DNA of 64,000 nt from Mauremys mutica (GCF_020497125.1 NC_059077.1:32191340-32255339), one strand, 5' to 3'; counted from the first letter of the stretch, positions 1-11,843 are shown. Program-made: numbers and translations. Notes: generated by a model from the letters alone, not told the origin.

Positions 1-202
1 TATAAGTTTTAGTTGTCTGTTTATATTTAACTCCTTTATTTCACTCTGTTTTTGTAGAATTTATCTCCGATCTAAACCTGTTCCTGCTCCATTCCTCTCC
101 TCCACTGACCAAAGAGAAAGGACTATGACCAGCAATAAACACTGACCATTGATTAAAAGAACAGGAGTACTTGTGGCACCTTAAAGACTAACAAATTTAT
201 TT

Positions 203-240
203 TAGCATGAGCTTTCGTGAGCTGCAGCTCACTTCTTCGG
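203..240 (-). ncRNA. Hammerhead-ribozyme-like fold in the PLE tail (degenerate)
   Basis: The minus strand reads CCGAAGA, then a self-complementary stem II (GTGAGC-TGCA-GCTCAC type), GAAA, and a tiny stem III AGC-TCAT-GCT followed by A. This is the order of a hammerhead core (CUGANGA, stem II, GAAA, stem III, UH). PLEs are known to carry hammerhead motifs with very short stem III in their terminal regions. Here the core U4 is C, so activity is doubtful. Stem I pairing is not obvious. Confidence 0.5.
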
Positions 241-437
241 ATGCATAGAATGGAACACACAGACAGGAGATATTTATACATACAGAGAACATGAAAAGGT
301 GGAAGTATGCATACCAACAGGAAGAGTCTAATCAATTGAGATGAGCTATCGTCAGCAGGAGGAAAAAAAACTTTTTGAAGTGATAATTAAGATGGCCCAT
401 AGAAGGTGTGAGGAGAACTTAACATAGGGAAATAGAT

Positions 438-1717
438 TCAATTAGTGTAATGACCCAACCATTCCCAGTCTCTGTTTAGGCCACAGTTAATTGTATCTAG
501 TTTGCATATTAATTCAAGTTCAGCAGTTTCTCATTGGAGTCTGTTTTTGAAGGTTTTTTGTTGCAAAATTGCTACCTTCAAGTCTGTCACTGAGTGGTTA
601 GAGAGGTTGAAGTGTTCTCCCACTGGTTTTTGAATGTTATGATTCCTGATGTCAGATTTGTGTCCATTTATTCTTTTGCGTAGAGACTGTCCGGTTTGGC
701 CAATGTACATGGCAGAGGGGCATTGCTGGCACATGATGGCATATATCACGTTGGTAGATGTGCAGGTGTACGAGCCCCGATGGTGTGTCTGATGTGATTA
801 GGTCCTATGATGGTGTCACTTAAATGGATATGTGGACAGAGGTGGCATCGGGCTTTGTTGCAAGGATAGGTTCCTGGGTTAGTGTTTATGTTGTATGGTG
901 TGCAGTTGCTGGTGAGTATTTGCTTCAGGTTGGGAGGCTGTCTATAAGCGAGGACTGGCCTGTCTCCCAAGATCTGTGAGAGTGAGGGATCATCTTTAAG
1001 GATAGGTTGTAAATCTTTGATGATGCGCTGGAGAGGTTTTAGTTGGGGGCTGTAGGTGATGGCTAGTGGCATTCTGTTATTTTCTTTTTTAGGCCTGTCC
1101 TGAAGTAGGTGGCTTCTGGGTACTCTTCTGGCTCTGTCAATCTGTTTTTTCACTTCAGCAGATGGGTATTGTAGTTTTAAGAATGCTTGATAGAGATCTT
1201 GTAGGTGTTTCTCTCTGTCTGAGGGATTGGAGCAAATACGGTTGTATCTTAGAGCTTGGCTGTAGACAATGGATCGTGTGGTGTGACCGGGATGGAAGCT
1301 GGAGGCATGTAAGTAAGTATAGCGGTCAGTGGGTTTCCGGTATAGGGTGGTATTTATGTGACCATCGTTTATTAGCACAATAGTGTCTAGGAAATGGACC
1401 GCTTGTGTGGATTGGTCTAGGCTGAAGTTGATGGTGGGATGGAAATTGTTAAAATCACGGTGGAATTCCTCGAGGGCTTCTTTTCCATGAGTCCAGATGA
1501 TGAAGATCATCATCAATGTAGCGCAAGTAGAGTAGGGCCGTTAGGGAACGAGAGCTAAGGAAGCGTTGTTCTAAGTCAGCCATAAAGATGTTGGCATACT
1601 GAGGGGCCATGCGGGTACCCATAGCAGTGCCACTGACTTGAAGATGTATATTGTCCACAAATGTGAAATAGTTGTGGCTGAACTTTGTGACTTTGTCCTC
1701 ACCCACCAGGTTAGCCG
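438..1717 (-). pseudogene. PLE reverse transcriptase / GIY-YIG endonuclease remnant
   Basis: Reading on the minus strand from 1717 down, the RT palm shows the GTAMGTRMAP block and the catalytic YIDD box near 1505-1520. Then come the PLE linker with RKPTDRYTYLHASSFHPGHT, a Cys-rich CNKARCHLCPHIH zinc-like motif near 830-880, and a GIY-YIG domain with IYAIMCQQC, YIGQTGQSLRKRINGHKSDI and GEHF near 610-750. A final segment ends WEWLGHYTN before a TAA/TGA-type stop at 438-440. Two frameshifts are visible, one right after the YIDD box (about 1505) and one between the zinc-like motif and GIY-YIG (about 770). An in-frame TGA near 530 replaces an expected Arg codon, which is consistent with CpG decay. 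The N-terminal part of the RT is missing. Confidence 0.85.
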
Positions 1718-2654
1718 TGACCATTGATTAAGTTTTCTTTTGGTTACTTACACATTCCACAGTGCTGCAGTGACTGACTTTGGAAGGACTTAAGTCCTAA
1801 TGTGTATCCTCTAGTTTCCTCATCTCACCCCATTTACTATCACCTTTTCCCCTCACTTTGTGCCTATGTAGCAAAGCCCCTTAAGGAATAAGGCTTCAAA
1901 GGTTTCTTTCTTCCCTTTTTGGTGTCTACGGAAAAATCCACAGGGGATAGGACCTTTAGAAATTAACAATTTAGATATACCACCCATGTTACTGGAGAGC
2001 TCTCTCACTTTTAAAATGCACCAGATTGTATGTTTTTGTGAAAATTCCCCAGATTTTTAAATTAAATTCAGTTTTGCCAGTGTAAGCTGCCTTTGCATCT
2101 CTGTTAATTACTCAGTTCTAAACACTGTTTAAAAGATTATTTTTAAAAATGAATTACTATGCTGAAGATCTACACAGTCTTCAGCACACACTTTAAATCT
2201 AACCCAGTTAGTGTAGCCGTTCATCTTTAAACAAAAGATAACACACTCACTTTTCAAACTATACACACACCCCACACAGTAGAACAACGAACATGGGACT
2301 AAGTAAGCAGCAGCCAAGGGAATAAATACGTTCATTTGGGTAACTGATATAAATATATTAGGAACCAAACTTTATAAAATTGCCACTGTAAACTCAAAAT
2401 TTCTGGGCTACAAAAGTATCAAGGATTAGCTTATTCTACATATTCATTATTTAGTTCCCATATTCCTTTTCATTTCATTCCATTGTGTGCATTTGAATTA
2501 TTAATAGAGAAACAAATATGAGATAATACCACCTCAATTTTTAATTATTAATTATTATTATTATTAAGGAATGCATAATTTAACTGACAGTTATCTAAAG
2601 TATTAGAAACATTACTTTTGGTTGAAAAAAACCTTCCTGACAGCAGCATCATAC

Positions 2655-2799
2655 CTGTTGTAGAAACTATATTCTCTTGGCTTTCACAGCAAAGCTGAGA
2701 CAGTAGACTTGTCTTGCCAGAACCAGTGAGACCTATACAAACCAAGTCATATTCAGGTCGTGGAGGTGGTGGTCCCTTGCAGCAAAGCGCTTTAAAACA
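2655..2799 (-). CDS. ARL15: ARL15 internal exon (P-loop exon)
   Basis: This is an internal coding exon of an Arf-like small GTPase, read on the minus strand. It opens in frame with CFKALCCKG, continues through PEYDLVCI and the Walker A/P-loop GLTGSGKTS, and ends at ENIVSTT plus the first base of a Gly codon, so the donor is phase 1 (145 nt = 48 codons + 1). The acceptor is a pyrimidine-rich tract ending CCTGGCAG just above 2799, and the donor is GTATGA starting at 2654. From memory this matches ARL15 (about 204 residues), where the segment lies near residues 17-65, just before switch I. The P-loop binds the nucleotide phosphates. Switch regions and other exons are outside the window. The cysteine-rich CCKG stretch upstream of the P-loop is typical of ARL15 and separates it from ARF1 or ARL8. 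The open frame beyond the donor is intron read-through. Confidence 0.9.
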
Positions 2800-2822
2800 C
2801 TGCCAGGAAAAAGAAAAAAAGA
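2800..2822 (-). promoter_or_regulatory. ARL15: 3' splice site of the ARL15 exon
   Basis: On the minus strand a run rich in T and C (TCTTTTTTTCTTTTTCC) leads to GGCAG, immediately before the first exon codon TGT. This is a strong polypyrimidine tract and AG acceptor and fixes the 5' edge of the exon. The matching donor on the other side reads CAG/GTATGATG at 2655/2654. Confidence 0.85.
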
Positions 2823-3849
2823 CTTCACATATTCTATAACAAAATTTAAAAATTCCAATTCACAAAATTAAAGGCAACAAAGACAAGCAAAATATTCTTT
2901 TTTCCAAATGTCCTGGTACAATCAGCATTTACTAGACTATGATTAGCCCAACCAGAGTCTAAAAACCAGATTTTTAAGAAAGCACTAGGTGAAAAATCAA
3001 TACACTAGATCTGATATGCATGGGATGGGCAATCTGATTTAATTTCCTGAATAGCATAAAAATGCACATTTAACGTGACAAGCGTGCATGCTATTCAAAT
3101 ATTTGTCCAACCATGTTTGCTGCCATCATTAGAATCAGCAAGAGATGCAACTGCTATTCACATTTGTAACTAATGCCATACCTGGCCCAACTAGCGAGCA
3201 GTTTTGGAGCTGCTGCTGGCCAGACACTCCCAGTTGTCGCAGCTTCAGGAAAGGGAGGAAATCCTTTGGTGACATTGTCTTCATCCCCTCCCCAATATTC
3301 CCCTACTTGTACCTTCAAGGGGATGATGTCCAGTTTACAGTCAGCTTGAACTGGCTTTCAGGATATATTTTATAACAGTTAACACACAACACACTATGTG
3401 GGTTTATTAATGCACACACCTTAGGCGGAACTTACACTTTGTTCACCACACTATACAATAGAGAGGTGTAAATTAATCATTGTGTGACTGCATGAAGTAC
3501 TAAACTGCTTAAACTATGTCTTTCTTATGGCAACTCTTAAGAGCCAGTGCAGCAATTTAATTAGTCCTTTAAACCTTTATTTATGCATTACAGGTAAAAT
3601 CTTTTCAAACAATTTAAAAGATCACCATTCTGACAAAACCAGTGCTAAAGGCTTCTGCATAATATTTATATTCAAATATGAATGATCACCACATTTTACT
3701 TAAGTATATAAAATGCACTGCCCAAATCAAAGCATTCTCTCAGCAAGCACTCATCAGTATCAACTACCCCAAGAGTAGGGCACAAAGAAGCTGTAGCAAG
3801 TGATAGAAAATGTGATTGCATAGACAATTCATGACTGTCTGCATATCTG

Positions 3850-3851
<2 letters not shown>

Positions 3852-3900
<49 letters not shown>

Positions 3901-3914
3901 ATCACACACACACA
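3852..3914. repeat. (CA)n microsatellite
   Basis: About 22 uninterrupted CA units followed by a short imperfect stretch (CAGACAATCACACACACACAG). The minus-strand frame through it is a valine/cysteine repeat with no coding meaning. Confidence 0.95.
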
Positions 3915-3992
3915 GTAAGATCCCTCACTAGGTATCAAATCCAGCAGCTTCAGCACCAGAAATGTGAGTCTACCACCTAGCTAAAGTAATAC
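3915..3992 (-). repeat. Possible old tRNA-derived SINE head
   Basis: The minus strand contains TTAGCTAGGTGGTAGACTC, resembling a Pol III A box. About 35 nt later comes GGATTTGATACC, resembling a B box, at tRNA-like spacing. No cloverleaf is complete and no CCA end is seen, so this is not called a tRNA gene. It is most likely an ancient SINE relic of MIR or similar type. Confidence 0.35.
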
Positions 3993-5244
3993 TAACACTG
4001 TTGCTTGTAAATTGCAAGTGAGTACATTACAGGCCACCCACTAGAGGGAGACATGATCCTATGATACTAAATTTATAATGGGATTATTTTGGATTAAATG
4101 TTATATTATTGATAATGAATTTAAACTGCAGGAGTGTTAACATTTTAATTGTTCTTTTGAAAACAATATGCGTAACACTCAACCTCGTTATTTTAAACAC
4201 ATCAAGGCTTGAATTCTCATATCTATGTGCACCTATTTATTTGAGTGGAAGATAATAGGTCTGTCTGAGGACAGGATTTGGCATTATCAGTCTTGTTACA
4301 TATTTTTTTCTTGTCTATGCCTGCATAAAGATTAACACACCGCAAATATACACAATTCCAATGCAAAATGTTTCATTCTGCAGTCATATTGGTTTGTTTC
4401 CTTACACCAGCCAATCTAAAGAAACAATCTTCATAAACAAAAGAACAATGGCACATAAAATAGGAAGAATCCAGGCTGACGTTCAGATTCCAGGCAGAGT
4501 ATGCAATGGTGACAGGAAAACTCCTGATTTATTTGTGAACCAAGCAAGTTTTAAATGAAACTTGAGATTCAACATCAAACAAACTCACTATTTTTCCCCC
4601 CTCCAGAGCCAGTTTCCACACATTAGTCAACATAGCTTCTCTATTCCCTTTATAAAAGCCAAAGTGAAAATATATGATTTGGCCAAAAATATTCACTTCC
4701 AATTAATGTAGTTAAATAGAGAAAATATCAATTTTTGTATATGGAAAGAATATAGCCTTTACTGCAATGTTTGTTATTTTCTTGTCTTATGAATAGTGAA
4801 TTTTCTTGCATATTGAATGTAATGTTTTATTTTGTTGAAATAAAAGGAGTAAGTGCTCAAAACCATTTAATGTGTTGGCCTGAAAATATTTCCACAACTT
4901 AAAAGACGCGACATACTTTTTATCATTGGCCAAATATACTACTGGCAAACATTTCAGGTGCTACCATCAGTAACACGTTTAAAGATTTTATAAAACCATT
5001 TTTAAGACTTCCATTGCCCAGTAATCTATATTTACCAATCTCACTGGCCAATAGTTTTATAAGCAAGACACATTTTAAACTTAACTATAGCCATTCACAT
5101 TAAGAAAAAGTTATCTTTTAGCAATGCTGGGCAACCATCACTGCCTTCCCACTCTGCAGGGGTAGAAAATTGTTTGGCTATTAATGAAAACGGGCCACGC
5201 CATTTGAACATTCATTACAGAGATCAGATCTCACAGCTCTGGAA

Positions 5245-5390
5245 GCCATATTTATTATTGTTTGTATTATCAGAACACCTGTGAGCCCCAGCCATGGACC
5301 AGGACTCCATTGTGCTAGGCACAGAACAGAAAGAAAGTCTCCTGCCCCAAACTGCTTACAGCCCAAATAGACAAGACAAACATAGGTTAA
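5245..5390 (-). repeat. Ancient L3/MIR-like interspersed repeat tail
   Basis: The stretch carries GAGCCCCAGCCATGGACC, then CCATTGTGCTAGGC and CCTGCCCCAAACTGCTTACA, and begins next to an ATTATTGTTTGTATTAT tail. The same ordered blocks recur at 25095-25207, 31535-31615 and, in opposite orientation, 42897-42990. It looks like an old amniote LINE/SINE 3' end with an (AAT)n-like tail on the minus strand. The exact family name is uncertain. Confidence 0.6.
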
Positions 5391-5995
5391 AGGAAGGAAT
5401 ATAACACAAGCAGATTGAACAATGTGATGGCAAAAAAACATGTTTGTTCCATGATTCCTTCCCCACCTTTAGGAGGGTAGAAAGAAAAGAGATGGGAAAT
5501 GGGACACTGAAGGAAAAGAGTGAAGGGAACAAGACAGGGGGAAAGAGTAAAATGGGCAGGCATGGAGTGATGTTGAGAAGAGACCATGAGGGAAGGTTGG
5601 AGCAATCAGCACAGGTCAGAGAAAGTCCAGTCAAAATTAGCCATATCATTTTCAACCCTGTTTTGGTGGACTGAGTGGGGGATTGAAGAAAAAAAGCAAA
5701 TAGTTAATATCTCACTGTCAATCACAGGAAATTGTCTTAGTGCAGACAGGGTCTTTAAATTGAGTCATCCCTAAATCTCTCATCTCTGTTGCCTACCACC
5801 TAGTTGTCATAAGGTTTTAAGTTTAAAAAAACAATTTTTCTTTTTCCACAGGTGTGGGCCCAAAAGATCTCAGGTTAATAAAAAACATGTAAGTCACATC
5901 CATGTGTGAAAGAGGAAAATTTCCACAAATAATTTTTGTTAAAAAACTCTTGATGAGAAACATTTGTGTGCTTGTTAGAAAGACAATATCAAGTA

Positions 5996-6784
5996 CAGTA
6001 ACTCCTCACTTAACCTACTCCCGCTTACCATTGTTTCAAAGTTACGTAACTGCTCAATTATGGAACATGCTCATTTAAAGTTGTGCAATGCTCCCTTATA
6101 AAGTCATTTGGCTGCCTGCTTTGTCCACTGCTTTTAAGATTCTGTGGAAGAGCAGAAACTTTATAAGGAAGCATAGCACAAGTTCCTCTTCTCCGACTCC
6201 TTCCCCTCCCTCCCAGCGCTTCCCCCACCGCCAAACAGCTGTTCAGCAGCGCTTAGGACTTTCTGGGAGGAAGGCGGAGGAGCGGGGAAGCGCTGGGTCT
6301 CCACTCCTCCCCCTCTCTCCCAGAAAGTCTTAAGCACCACTAAACAGTTGTTTGGCAGTGCTTAGGACTTTCCGGGGGGGGCGGGAGAGGGAAAGAGGAG
6401 CAGGGATGTGGCGTGCTCCAGAGAGGAGGTGGAGTCGGGGTGGGAAGAAGTGAGCCTGGAGTGGAGCAAGGACAGGAAGAGGGGGGCCTGGAGCATTCCC
6501 AGCAAAGTCAGCGCCTGTTCTTCTCCGGGGAAGCTGCTGCTGCTGCTTCCTAACCTCCTTGCCTGCAGTAGGCTGTGCCTGCGTGGGGTAAGCCGGGGCA
6601 CTTCCCAACCACAGTACTGTATATAACGCCTTTTCTTTGCCCAAAAATATTTCCTTGGAACCTCCTCCCTCTCCCCCCCCCATTTACATTAAATCTTATG
6701 GGAAAATTGGATTAGTTTAACATCATTTCACTTAAAGTTGCATTTTTCAGGAACATAACTAAAATGTTAAGTGAGGAGTTCCTG
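5996..6784. mobile_element. Non-autonomous Tc1/mariner-pogo-like element with TA duplication
   Basis: The left end is CAGTAACTCCTCACTTAAC and the right end is GTTAAGTGAGGAGTTCCTG, imperfect terminal inverted repeats of about 20 bp, each flanked by TA (5994-5995 and 6785-6786). The inner part near 6180-6600 is GC-rich and contains two related blocks with AGTCTTAAGC/GCTTAGGACTTTC. Open frames here (for example 6330-6683, minus) are by-products of GC content. No transposase was recognised. CAGT termini and a TA duplication fit the pogo/Tigger group. Confidence 0.7.
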
Positions 6785-6835
6785 TATACAGTAAAATTTC
6801 AGAGGGTGTGTGTATATACACACATACATGTGTGT

Positions 6836-7480
6836 GCAGTAGCTGGCTAATAATTTAGCCAATTGAACTTTTAAAGACTGTTGTGAATGCAGAACTTTTG
6901 CAACATTTAATTTTATCTCCTGTTGCTCTTACAGACCCATTAACTCATGTAGCTGCTTCTCACCCCCAAATCTACAATGAAAACCAGTAGCTGAATGTTG
7001 TTTTTAACGCACTCAATGAGGTCGTTATTCCTATCTCAGTAAAATGCATTCTAATATTTAAAGGTGTGTATGTGCTGTTGTGGAATGCAACAATCGTTTA
7101 TCTTATCTATATACATATTCCTTGCAATCCTGGGTCTGATTTATTACATTGTAAAGCATTTTGAGATCTTGTAAATAACAATTACTGTAAATAGTCCAAG
7201 TGAACACTGCACTCCACAAAACATCTTTGGACACATTTCCTGCCCCAAATGAAAAGCAATATTTAAAACGATACTACATATTCAGAGATCTCACGGAGTA
7301 CATTAAAAACATCACTCAGCTACTGTTTTGATTATAGATATTTCTTAGGGCAACAAGAAGCTATGTGAGCTGATGGGCCAGTAAGAGTAACAGAAGATAA
7401 AATTAAATGCTGTTGTAAAAGTTCTGCACTTACAACAGTCTTTAAAAGTTCAATTGGCTAAATTATTAACCACTTACTGC
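6836..7480. repeat. Long imperfect inverted repeat (hairpin element)
   Basis: The left half starts GCAGTAGCTGGCTAATAATT; the reverse complement of the right half starts GCAGTAAGTGGTTAATAATT. The match continues through GCCAATTGAACTTTTAAAGA, TTTAATTTTATC and CAGTAGCTGA(A/G)TG toward a centre near 7158. The arms therefore span roughly 300 bp each with small indels. No target duplication was found. An old L2/L3-like tail motif (TGTAAAGCATTTTGAGATCT) sits near the centre at about 7150-7172. It is best read as an old fold-back MITE. Confidence 0.65.
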
Positions 7481-7612
7481 AAAAAAAACAGAACAAAAAA
7501 GCACCACTACCCACAACTGAAATTTTACTATATACTTGATATTGTTCTTCCCAGGACACTGGGATAGTCCCCTACTCTTTTCAGAAACTGCTATGAGATG
7601 TTTAATCTCCTC

Positions 7613-8172
7613 TAAGAACATAAGAGCGGCCATAGGTCCATCTAGCCAAGTATCCTGTCTTCCGACAGTGGCCAATGCTAAGTGCCTCAGAGGGAATGAG
7701 CAGAACAGGTAATCATCAAGTGATCCATCCCCTGTCGCTCATTCCCAGCTTCTGGCAAATAGAGGCTAGGGACACCATCCCTGCCCATCCTGGCTAATAG
7801 CCATTGATGGACCTATTCTCCATGAATTTATCTAGTTCTTTTTTTAACCCTGTTATAGTCTTGGCCTTCACAACATCCTCTGGCAAAGAGTTCCACAGGT
7901 AGACTGTGTGTTGTGTGAAAAAATACTTCCTTTTGTTTGTTTTAAACGTGCTGCCTATTAATTCATTTGGTGACCCCTAGTTCTTGTGTTATGAGAAGGG
8001 GTAAATAACACTTCCTTATTTACTTTCTGCACACCCAGACATGATTTTATAGACCTCTATCATATCATCTCTTTTCCAAGCTGAGAAATCCCAGTCTTAT
8101 TAATTGCTCCTCATACAGAAGCTGTTCCATAGCCCTAATCATTTTTGTTGCCCTTTTCCGAACCTTTTCCAG
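7613..8172 (-). mobile_element. CR1 LINE 3' fragment
   Basis: The CR1 3' end is at 7613: the reverse complement carries GGATACTTGGCTAGATGGACC and GCCGCTCTTATGTTC. Going up, the minus strand encodes the conserved CR1 ORF2 C-terminus (YEEQLIRLGFLSLEKRDD-like, with ATKMIR upstream). It is 5'-truncated near 8172 and the coding part is decayed. Confidence 0.88.
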
Positions 8173-10329
8173 AGAAGAGCAGAGGGGACACTAGTAGAAC
8201 AGCAATCCCTGTCCTAATAGTGAGTTGCACTGTCAGGCTCACACTTGGAACTCCCCTTCTTATGGTACTCAAACTCAACCTTCTGGGTGAGTGTGCCAAC
8301 TTTCACAAGGACATTGAATAAGCTTTACTTTGTGGGACCAATTTTAGACTTTAGAATATTAACTGTCAAAAACTGACAATTAAACAAAGTGACAAATGGA
8401 CATAGATAAGATCAACAGTCCAGAATTTAACCAGCATGAGAAGTACACATACTTTCAACAATTGCATTAAAGATGTTTTTAATTTGTTTTAAACAAAGGT
8501 CTTCAGCTTTATTTCTCATAAGTAGACACGGGAGTGAAATATTCAAGAATCTGCTATATTTCATTTTCCAGTCTGTTCACTAAAACCAAGACTACAGGGA
8601 GATTAGGAAGTACTATGTGCATGAGCCCACAAACACACAGCCGGTAAGAGCTAGTTTTAGGCTTCCCAGCCTTCATAGCTTCCCTGTAAAGCTAAAAAGT
8701 TACAAGAATTATCAGCAACGGCTAAACTCTCATCACCGATCCCAGTCTTCCTGGGTGTTTGTAGCACAGGTGTTGCCATTGTTTCAACAAAGTACTGGAC
8801 TCATGAGTGTTGCACTACAGGGCACTCTTTGGCACTTGCTCTAGTGAAAGGAAAGTCTCTTTTACACTACTTCAATTTAAAAGCTGTAAAATTTAAAGTT
8901 TTTAAAAATCCTTTTTTATAAGTATCAAATGCCTACTTGAGCACAAGTAATACCACAGCTTTAAAGTTTTTAATGGAGCCATGGAAACAATGTGAGCCAT
9001 TTTCAATTTTCTTCAACTGATGAGAAATCCAAGGTGATAGGCACAATGCAACTGGTCACATGGTAATACTGAAAAACCCTGCACAGTTTTTCATACGCCA
9101 TCATCAATATATTGCAATTCCTAGATAAAAACGACATTAATATGGAGTTAACGTTGAGAGTATTTGACAGTAACTTAGGGTAAAATACATTACAGGGATG
9201 TTGTAATTATCCCAAACACAAGCGTTATAAACCCAGGAAATTCAGAGTTAAGGTTAAACTTAAAAAATCAAAAGCCATTAAGAAATGGATATGCACCATT
9301 CCCTTAACACTGCCTTGCAGTGTAACCAGGTGTCACAAGGTGGGGTGGCCCTTCCAGTGGAGTCTGAGTTCAGCCTCACCTGCTACTAGGTTACCTCTCA
9401 GGACATGAGAGTCATGTCATGGGGGAGAATGTGACTGAAACAAGGCTGGCTGGAAGATATAACAGCAGCCTGTATTCAGGCATAGAGAAGAGACACAAAG
9501 GAGATGCCGGAAGTAGGCTTACATGGGAAGAGATCTAGGCAAGAACTCTGGTGGCTAAAGGCAAAACAACCAAATCACATAGGGTCCTTTGGTCAGAAAC
9601 CTGTAGTAGAAGGAGCACATACATCCCCCTATATCACCTCATTCCGAAGTGCTGCATCCACCTCTATCTACAAAAGGAAGGAGGAGTGTTGAGCTCAGCT
9701 TCCCACTCTCTTGGGTTCCAATCAACAGAAGAGCTAAAAACTGAAGGATGATAGACCCAGACCCTTAGAAGAAGGGCTTGTTCTAGAAGCATCTGAGGTG
9801 GAAAATGTTTACTTGTATTGCCATTAGATTATAATTTACTCCAGAAGGTGTGAACACAGGCCAAGAGCTAAGTCACCCTGGAGCCAGTAAAGCACTAAAG
9901 ACTTCAGGCTAAGAGAACCATAGTGTCTTCTCAGCCTGGGTAACTGAAGCTGAGAAATGGGGAAACTGAGGCAGCAGGAGCATCCAATATCAGACCGAGT
10001 AAACCACTGCTACATCATATAATTACGATTAATAGACAATAGTGTTTGTAGTTTCAGGCCAGTAACACCCACGTCTCTCAACAGTGGAATATCGTTGAAT
10101 AACTGGCAAGTGAAAGAGTAAATTACTTACCTGTAATCCTGCTTCTTTCAAAGTATCACATAGGATTCCCATGAGCCCACCTTCTCTTTAGGGCATAGAT
10201 TATTGCCATCTCCAAGATGTAAAGAACTATGTAAAGAATTTCTGAGAATTTCTTGTGAACAGCTGACATAAAAAGCTCTTCTTTCCTGCACATTCAGGGA
10301 CTGGCTAAGGTAACTCAGACAGCAACAGT

Positions 10330-10692
10330 TGGAATGGAATAAGGGGGGAGGGGACTCCTGCTTCAACTACCTGAAAGGGAGTTCCAAAGACGATGGATCT
10401 AGACTGTTCTCAGTGGTACCAGATGACAGAACAAGGAGTACTGGTCTCAAGTTGCAGTGGGGGAGGTTTAGGTTGGATATTAGGAAAAACTTTTTCTCTA
10501 GGAAGATGGTGAAGCACTGGAATGGGTTACACCTAGGGAGGTGGCGGAATTTCCTTCCTTCGAGGTTTTTAAGGTCAGGCTTGACAAAGCCCTGGCTGGG
10601 ATGATTTAGTTGGGAATTGGTCCTGCTTTGAGCAGGGGGTTGGACTAGATGACCTCCTAAGGTCCCTTCCAACCCTGATATTCTATGATTCC
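10330..10692 (+). mobile_element. CR1 LINE 3' fragment
   Basis: The plus strand shows the CR1 C-terminal coding tail ([19 protein letters not shown], then [20 protein letters not shown] and HWNGL). The 3' UTR follows with GGGTTGGACTAGATGACCTC and the terminal TGATATTCTATGATTC, which has the CR1-type octamer end. It is 5'-truncated. Confidence 0.9.
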
Positions 10693-11843
10693 AGCCCAAC
10701 TGCCATAACTCACAGGATCCTGATCTGAGTTTGGGGAGTCCTGGCCCATTTCGTAATGGGGAGGAAAGGCCCTAGAATGAGAATCCTATGTACATGCAAT
10801 ATTTAAAGGAGGATTACATATTTACTGTAAATGTCCATGCTTTTTTGAGAGTATATCACACTCAAAGGTCTGTGTATTCATGTGTGGTGCGGAGGGGGAG
10901 AGGGGAGAGTTAAATTCTAGAAAAAAAACACATGTAAAGGAAGCATATGAGTTGAAACTAAAGTAAAACGGTATCTTGAAGAAATGTGCATATTTACCCA
11001 CTAAACAGGGAATAATTAATTGCTGTTGCAGAAAAATGTACAAAATTAAGCACCACTATTTTTTTTAACTATGTTTTTTGGTGATCATGTGCAAGAGTTA
11101 TAGGAAAACAATAGCCAGTAAGATTCCTACCTAGGAATTTCCACCTTCACCAGATTATTGCAGTTTTAGGTGGATCAGTATTTGAGCTGAAAATCCTCAA
11201 CAGTGGCCCTTTAAAAAAATCCTACTGAGGTTTCTTCTGGGGAAAGCATTAAATATTGTGTCTGTAGCAGGAGTGGCCAAACATTTTTTACATGTGGGCT
11301 GCTCAGAGATCACAGCTCTGGGCAGCAGACGTCCCTGAACTACTACTTTCTTGCCAACACACTGCACTGCCTCAGGCCAGGCAGTCTTTCTTCGCCTACT
11401 TGTACTTCTCATTTCACTCTCCTTTTTGAGATGAAATACTCCTCCATTATTTCTGCTTTGTTCTGGACTCATCTCCTGTCTGTTTCTTTTGTTGCACTAA
11501 CAGAAGCAGGGAATTTCATGCTTAGTTGATCTCTCTCGCGCGCACATAAACACACACACAAAATATTCAGGAAATAGAGTTAAGGGTGAAAGCTCATCCT
11601 TAATTCTGTCTCCTTGTGCTTGTATGTTAAAATATGATCTCCCTTTATATTTTTATTTGCCACTTAAGGCAACATGATGCAACTGGCTTTCTTATACCAA
11701 ACTTGCATACATTAAAGTACAGCACAGTGCAGTAGCCAGGCTAAGTTGACTAAAACGCAATAAGATCTTCAAAACAAGCCAAGTTTACAGAAAATGAGTT
11801 CCGTTGATATGATAACCTTACATAAGACTGCAAAGGGGTCTTG

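Larger units (their letters stand above)
157..1717 (-). mobile_element. Penelope-like retroelement, 5'-truncated, with 14-bp target duplication
   Basis: The insert lies between two exact copies of TGACCATTGATTAA (143-156 and 1718-1731). On the minus strand it encodes the end of a PLE reverse transcriptase, a linker, and a GIY-YIG endonuclease, followed by a noncoding tail containing a hammerhead-like fold (203-240). The upper-coordinate end falls inside the RT palm, so the copy is 5'-truncated, as expected for target-primed insertion. The TSD sequence is taken directly from the window; the PLE family assignment rests on RT plus GIY-YIG architecture and on the tail sequence. It is decayed, with frameshifts and a stop, so no active protein is expected. 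Confidence 0.88.
1..2654 (-). other. ARL15: ARL15 intron downstream of the P-loop exon (partial)
   Basis: This is the sequence 3' of the exon in the sense of the gene. Apart from the Penelope-like element at 157-1717 it is AT-rich and unremarkable. Nothing was recognised at 1-142 or 1732-2654 except a short (ATT)n-like run near 2540-2567. The next ARL15 exon, with switch I, is not in this stretch. Confidence 0.75.

Noticed and set aside
2548..2654. Continuation of the ARL15 frame beyond the exon (MMLLSGRFFST and on)
   Set aside because: It lies after a good GT donor and bears no resemblance to the GTPase switch I sequence; it is intron read-through.
3915..3992. Possible functional tRNA gene
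   Set aside because: A- and B-box-like words are present but no complete cloverleaf can be drawn, so it is kept only as a SINE relic.
6330..6683. 117-codon minus-strand frame
   Set aside because: Falls within the GC-rich interior of the TA-flanked pogo-like element and has low-complexity composition.
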